Assembly: GCF_024171765.1 (NCBI RefSeq)
Contig: NZ_JAMTCI010000001.1
Coordinates: 434,001-498,000 of the forward strand
Direction: 5' to 3'
DNA length: 64,000 nucleotides
DNA from: Williamsia deligens
GTDB taxonomy: Bacteria > Actinomycetota > Actinomycetes > Mycobacteriales > Mycobacteriaceae
Positions 62,273 to 64,000 of the stretch are shown in pieces (positions within the stretch are counted from its first letter, which is position 1; each line of letters opens with the position of its first letter). A program made the translations under genes and the position numbers. Under the pieces are notes generated by a model. The model was given only the letters and a program-made list of their open reading frames with translations, made no database searches and was not told where the DNA came from.

Positions 62273-63773
62273 CCTGACCCATCGCGAGTAGTGACGGCGT
62301 CCCGGGATCCCAGTAGCCCGAGTGGTTCTCGACGCCATAGCGGCTGTGCGCGTCCCAGGGCGTGGCACCCGGCGACGACGGGAGATGCCGCGCACCGAAG
62401 CGGACGCCGTCGGGGTCGGGCCCGAGGACATACGGTGCCGCCAGTCGGATCGGGTCGCGCGCCGCGGTGACCGTCCAGACGTGATCGGCGACCTCCGAGG
62501 AGTCCAGGCCGCGCAGACGCAGGTCGCCGACGCGCGCGGCGCCGCCGGTGCCCGGGCTCGCGACGAGGACGACGTCGTCTGCGGCGAGGGCATCGGAGCC
62601 CGACGCGGCCGTCGTCACGACGGTGCTGCCGTAGCTGTGGCCGAGCACCGTGAGGTGCGGACCCTGGTCTTCCCCATGTGTGGCCCGCAGGCCCGAGACG
62701 AACTCACGGAGATCCGGTGCAGCGGTTCGCGCCGCCGGGAGACCACTCGCCGCGACCAGATCGGCGGGGGCGCCGTAGTCCTGCCAGACCACGACACTGA
62801 CCCCGCCCTCACCACCGGCGGTGGCACCCGCCGCGCGCATCGCGTCGGCGCGGGCGAGATTCGTCCGCACCGATCCGAGCGAGGTCCCCGTGCCCGGCAC
62901 CATCACGGCGACGTGCGCGGCGCCGTCGGGGTCACCCGCCGCGACCACCGCTCGACCGTCGTCGCGCAGGGTCATGAGGAACCGGCCCGGGGTCGCCAGG
63001 GCGCGCCGCAGGGCGAGCTGACCCGCGGTCGGAGATCGGATCGCGGACAGGCGCATCCGATTGATCCGGTCCCGATCGGCCGCCGGGACACCCGCGCGGT
63101 TGCCCAGTCCGGGGTCCGCGGTCGCCCAGGCGATGCGCTGCGCATCCGACGTCGACCCCCACACCGCTGCGACGTGGACCGCAGAACCCGTCGGCGCCGC
63201 GCTTGTCGCGGGATCCGATCCGCCGCCGACCACCACCGAGCGCAGGGCGACCGTCGCCGCGTCGATCGACGCAGCCAGGTCCGCGTCCGCGCTAAGGGCA
63301 CCCTCGAGCAACCGCCGCAGGCTCTCGGTGTGCAGGGCCGCGTTGGTGTCGGCGATGTGCAGTGCCAGTGCGGCACTCGCGTCTCGCGGGACGTCCGCGG
63401 GACGGTGGCCCGGCCGGTGGGTGACGCCCCCGTCGTCGGCGACCTCGTAGCCGTCGTGGACGAGTGACGCCGCGAGTGCCGACGCTGTCGACGCCGCATG
63501 GGCCAGGTCGGGTCCACGCCGGGCGATCGCGTCGGCGACGCACTGTGCCGCCATCGCGACGCGGTTCGCCTGTGTCCTGCGCGTGTGCGCGGCGGCCCGT
63601 CCTGCGTCGGCTGCGGGTCCCCGCCACGTGTCGACGGTGGTCTCGGTCGCCCGCACGAGGGTCGCCACCCGCTCGTCGCAGCGGTCGACGGCGCCGTCGA
63701 TGTCGGTGGCGATCTCGCGGAGTCGGTGCGATGTGACCGCCCATCCCCCGACGGTCCCGACCCCCGCAGGCAT
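62247..63773 (-). CDS. DUF1023 alpha/beta hydrolase with WXG-like N-terminal domain
   Basis: A 508-residue protein. Residues 1-125 form an ESX-type helical hairpin with TVDTWRGPAADAGRAAAHTR, where WRG is the WXG turn. From about 240 follows a DUF1023 hydrolase: HVAVMVPGTGTSLGSVRTNL, VVVWQDYGAP, the nucleophile elbow LTVLGHSYGSTVVTTAA, an acid near DHVWTVTAARDPIRLAAPYV, and a histidine in YGVENHSGYW. DUF1023 proteins are actinobacterial and often lie next to ESX-related genes; substrates are unknown. ATG at 63773; 63794 (GTG) is an alternative. The EspC-like gene upstream ends 39 bp away. Confidence 0.87.
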   Translation of the reverse strand: MPAGVGTVGGWAVTSHRLREIATDIDGAVDRCDERVATLVRATETTVDTWRGPAADAGRAAAHTRRTQANRVAMAAQCVADAIARRGPDLAHAASTASALAASLVHDGYEVADDGGVTHRPGHRPADVPRDASAALALHIADTNAALHTESLRRLLEGALSADADLAASIDAATVALRSVVVGGGSDPATSAAPTGSAVHVAAVWGSTSDAQRIAWATADPGLGNRAGVPAADRDRINRMRLSAIRSPTAGQLALRRALATPGRFLMTLRDDGRAVVAAGDPDGAAHVAVMVPGTGTSLGSVRTNLARADAMRAAGATAGGEGGVSVVVWQDYGAPADLVAASGLPAARTAAPDLREFVSGLRATHGEDQGPHLTVLGHSYGSTVVTTAASGSDALAADDVVLVASPGTGGAARVGDLRLRGLDSSEVADHVWTVTAARDPIRLAAPYVLGPDPDGVRFGARHLPSSPGATPWDAHSRYGVENHSGYWDPGTPSLLAMGQVIAGRRDR

Positions 63774-63812
63774 CACGTCACCACCGCCGTCCACCGACCG
63801 CGTCGGTCGCCC

Positions 63813-64000
63813 TCACGGACGCGCCGAGCCGATCGCCGCCGCGATCGCCGCGTCACTGCCGGAGAACGCCGGGCCGGCGCCCGCGGTGCGCTGTGCGAGC
63901 CGTTCCACGTCGTCCGCGACGGCTGACATGGCGGCGAGGACCGCCTCGATGGCCCCGGCGATCGATGCGGAGGTGCGAGAACCCGCGAGCTCGTCGGCGG
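63813..64000 (-). CDS. small ESX-associated (EspC/DUF2580-like) protein, N-terminus cut
   Basis: Only the last 62 residues are in the window, from ADELAGSRTSASIAGAIEAV to a GAGPAFSGSDAAIAAAIGSA-type end, closed by TGA. The small, Ala-rich helical layout and its position directly upstream of a DUF1023 hydrolase with a WXG domain fit the EspC-like/DUF2580 type VII secretion target family. The start and any export motif lie beyond the window edge. The two genes are 39 bp apart on the same strand and probably operonic. Confidence 0.65.
   Translation of the reverse strand, partial: ADELAGSRTSASIAGAIEAVLAAMSAVADDVERLAQRTAGAGPAFSGSDAAIAAAIGSARP

Overview
The window looks like chromosomal DNA from a high-GC actinobacterium of the order Mycobacteriales, most likely a Gordonia- or Williamsia-type organism. 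The reasons are the furA-katG pair, the many WXG100/ESX-type (type VII secretion) substrate genes, mycobacterial-style lipoproteins, frequent GTG/TTG starts, 4-bp start/stop overlaps and strong G/C preference at third codon positions. The genus cannot be fixed from sequence reading alone. No rRNA, tRNA, CRISPR array or insertion sequence was recognised.

Layout. Positions 1-9250 hold core-type genes: katG (cut by the window edge), furA, a fused two-half ABC exporter, a YqjM-type flavin oxidoreductase, an M23-like peptidase and a sirtuin. Positions 9268-12712 are a small ESX-like cluster: a WXG100 protein, a helical protein with a glycine-rich tail, and two paralogous membrane proteins. After a DUF1801 protein and an unrecognised secreted protein comes a tightly coupled seven-gene plus-strand operon (14682-19692): a WXG100 pair, a 552-residue carrier-like protein, three divergent paralogues sharing a DALWRR motif, and a small helical protein. 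An OYE-type reductase, a terminator, a secreted Cys/His hydrolase, a PPE/WXG-like glycine-rich protein with a DUF3558 lipoprotein, and msrB-msrA follow.

Positions about 25.5-39.2 kb form an accessory defence island with visibly more A+T. It holds a TIGR04141/DUF6119 protein, a DUF4145 protein, a membrane-anchored HNH nuclease, a McrB/McrC-like pair, a nuclease-helicase, and a winged-helix/nuclease gene broken by a one-base frameshift. A SOUL haem-binding gene sits inside it. A second ESX-like cluster follows (39240-42623: WXG100-like protein, 757-residue WXG protein, lipoprotein).

The last third holds metabolic and helper genes: GNAT, a SNF2 helicase, kynurenine formamidase and kynureninase, a photolyase-family protein with inverted domain order, an aldo/keto reductase, an HNH-like protein, a haloacid dehalogenase, a 2OG-Fe(II) oxygenase, lipase-like and dienelactone hydrolases, a GlsB-type membrane protein, two TY-Chap-like proteins around two small exported proteins, and a DUF1023 hydrolase with a WXG-like N-terminus. 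Kynureninase is flanked on both sides by copies of a 21-22 bp repeat.

No ESX core genes (EccB/C/D/E, mycosin) are present, so every ESX-like cluster here would depend on a secretion machine encoded elsewhere. The best candidates for undescribed biology are the seven-gene ESX operon with its triplicated DALWRR family, the membrane-paralogue ESX cluster, the permuted photolyase, and the 21-22 bp array around kynU.
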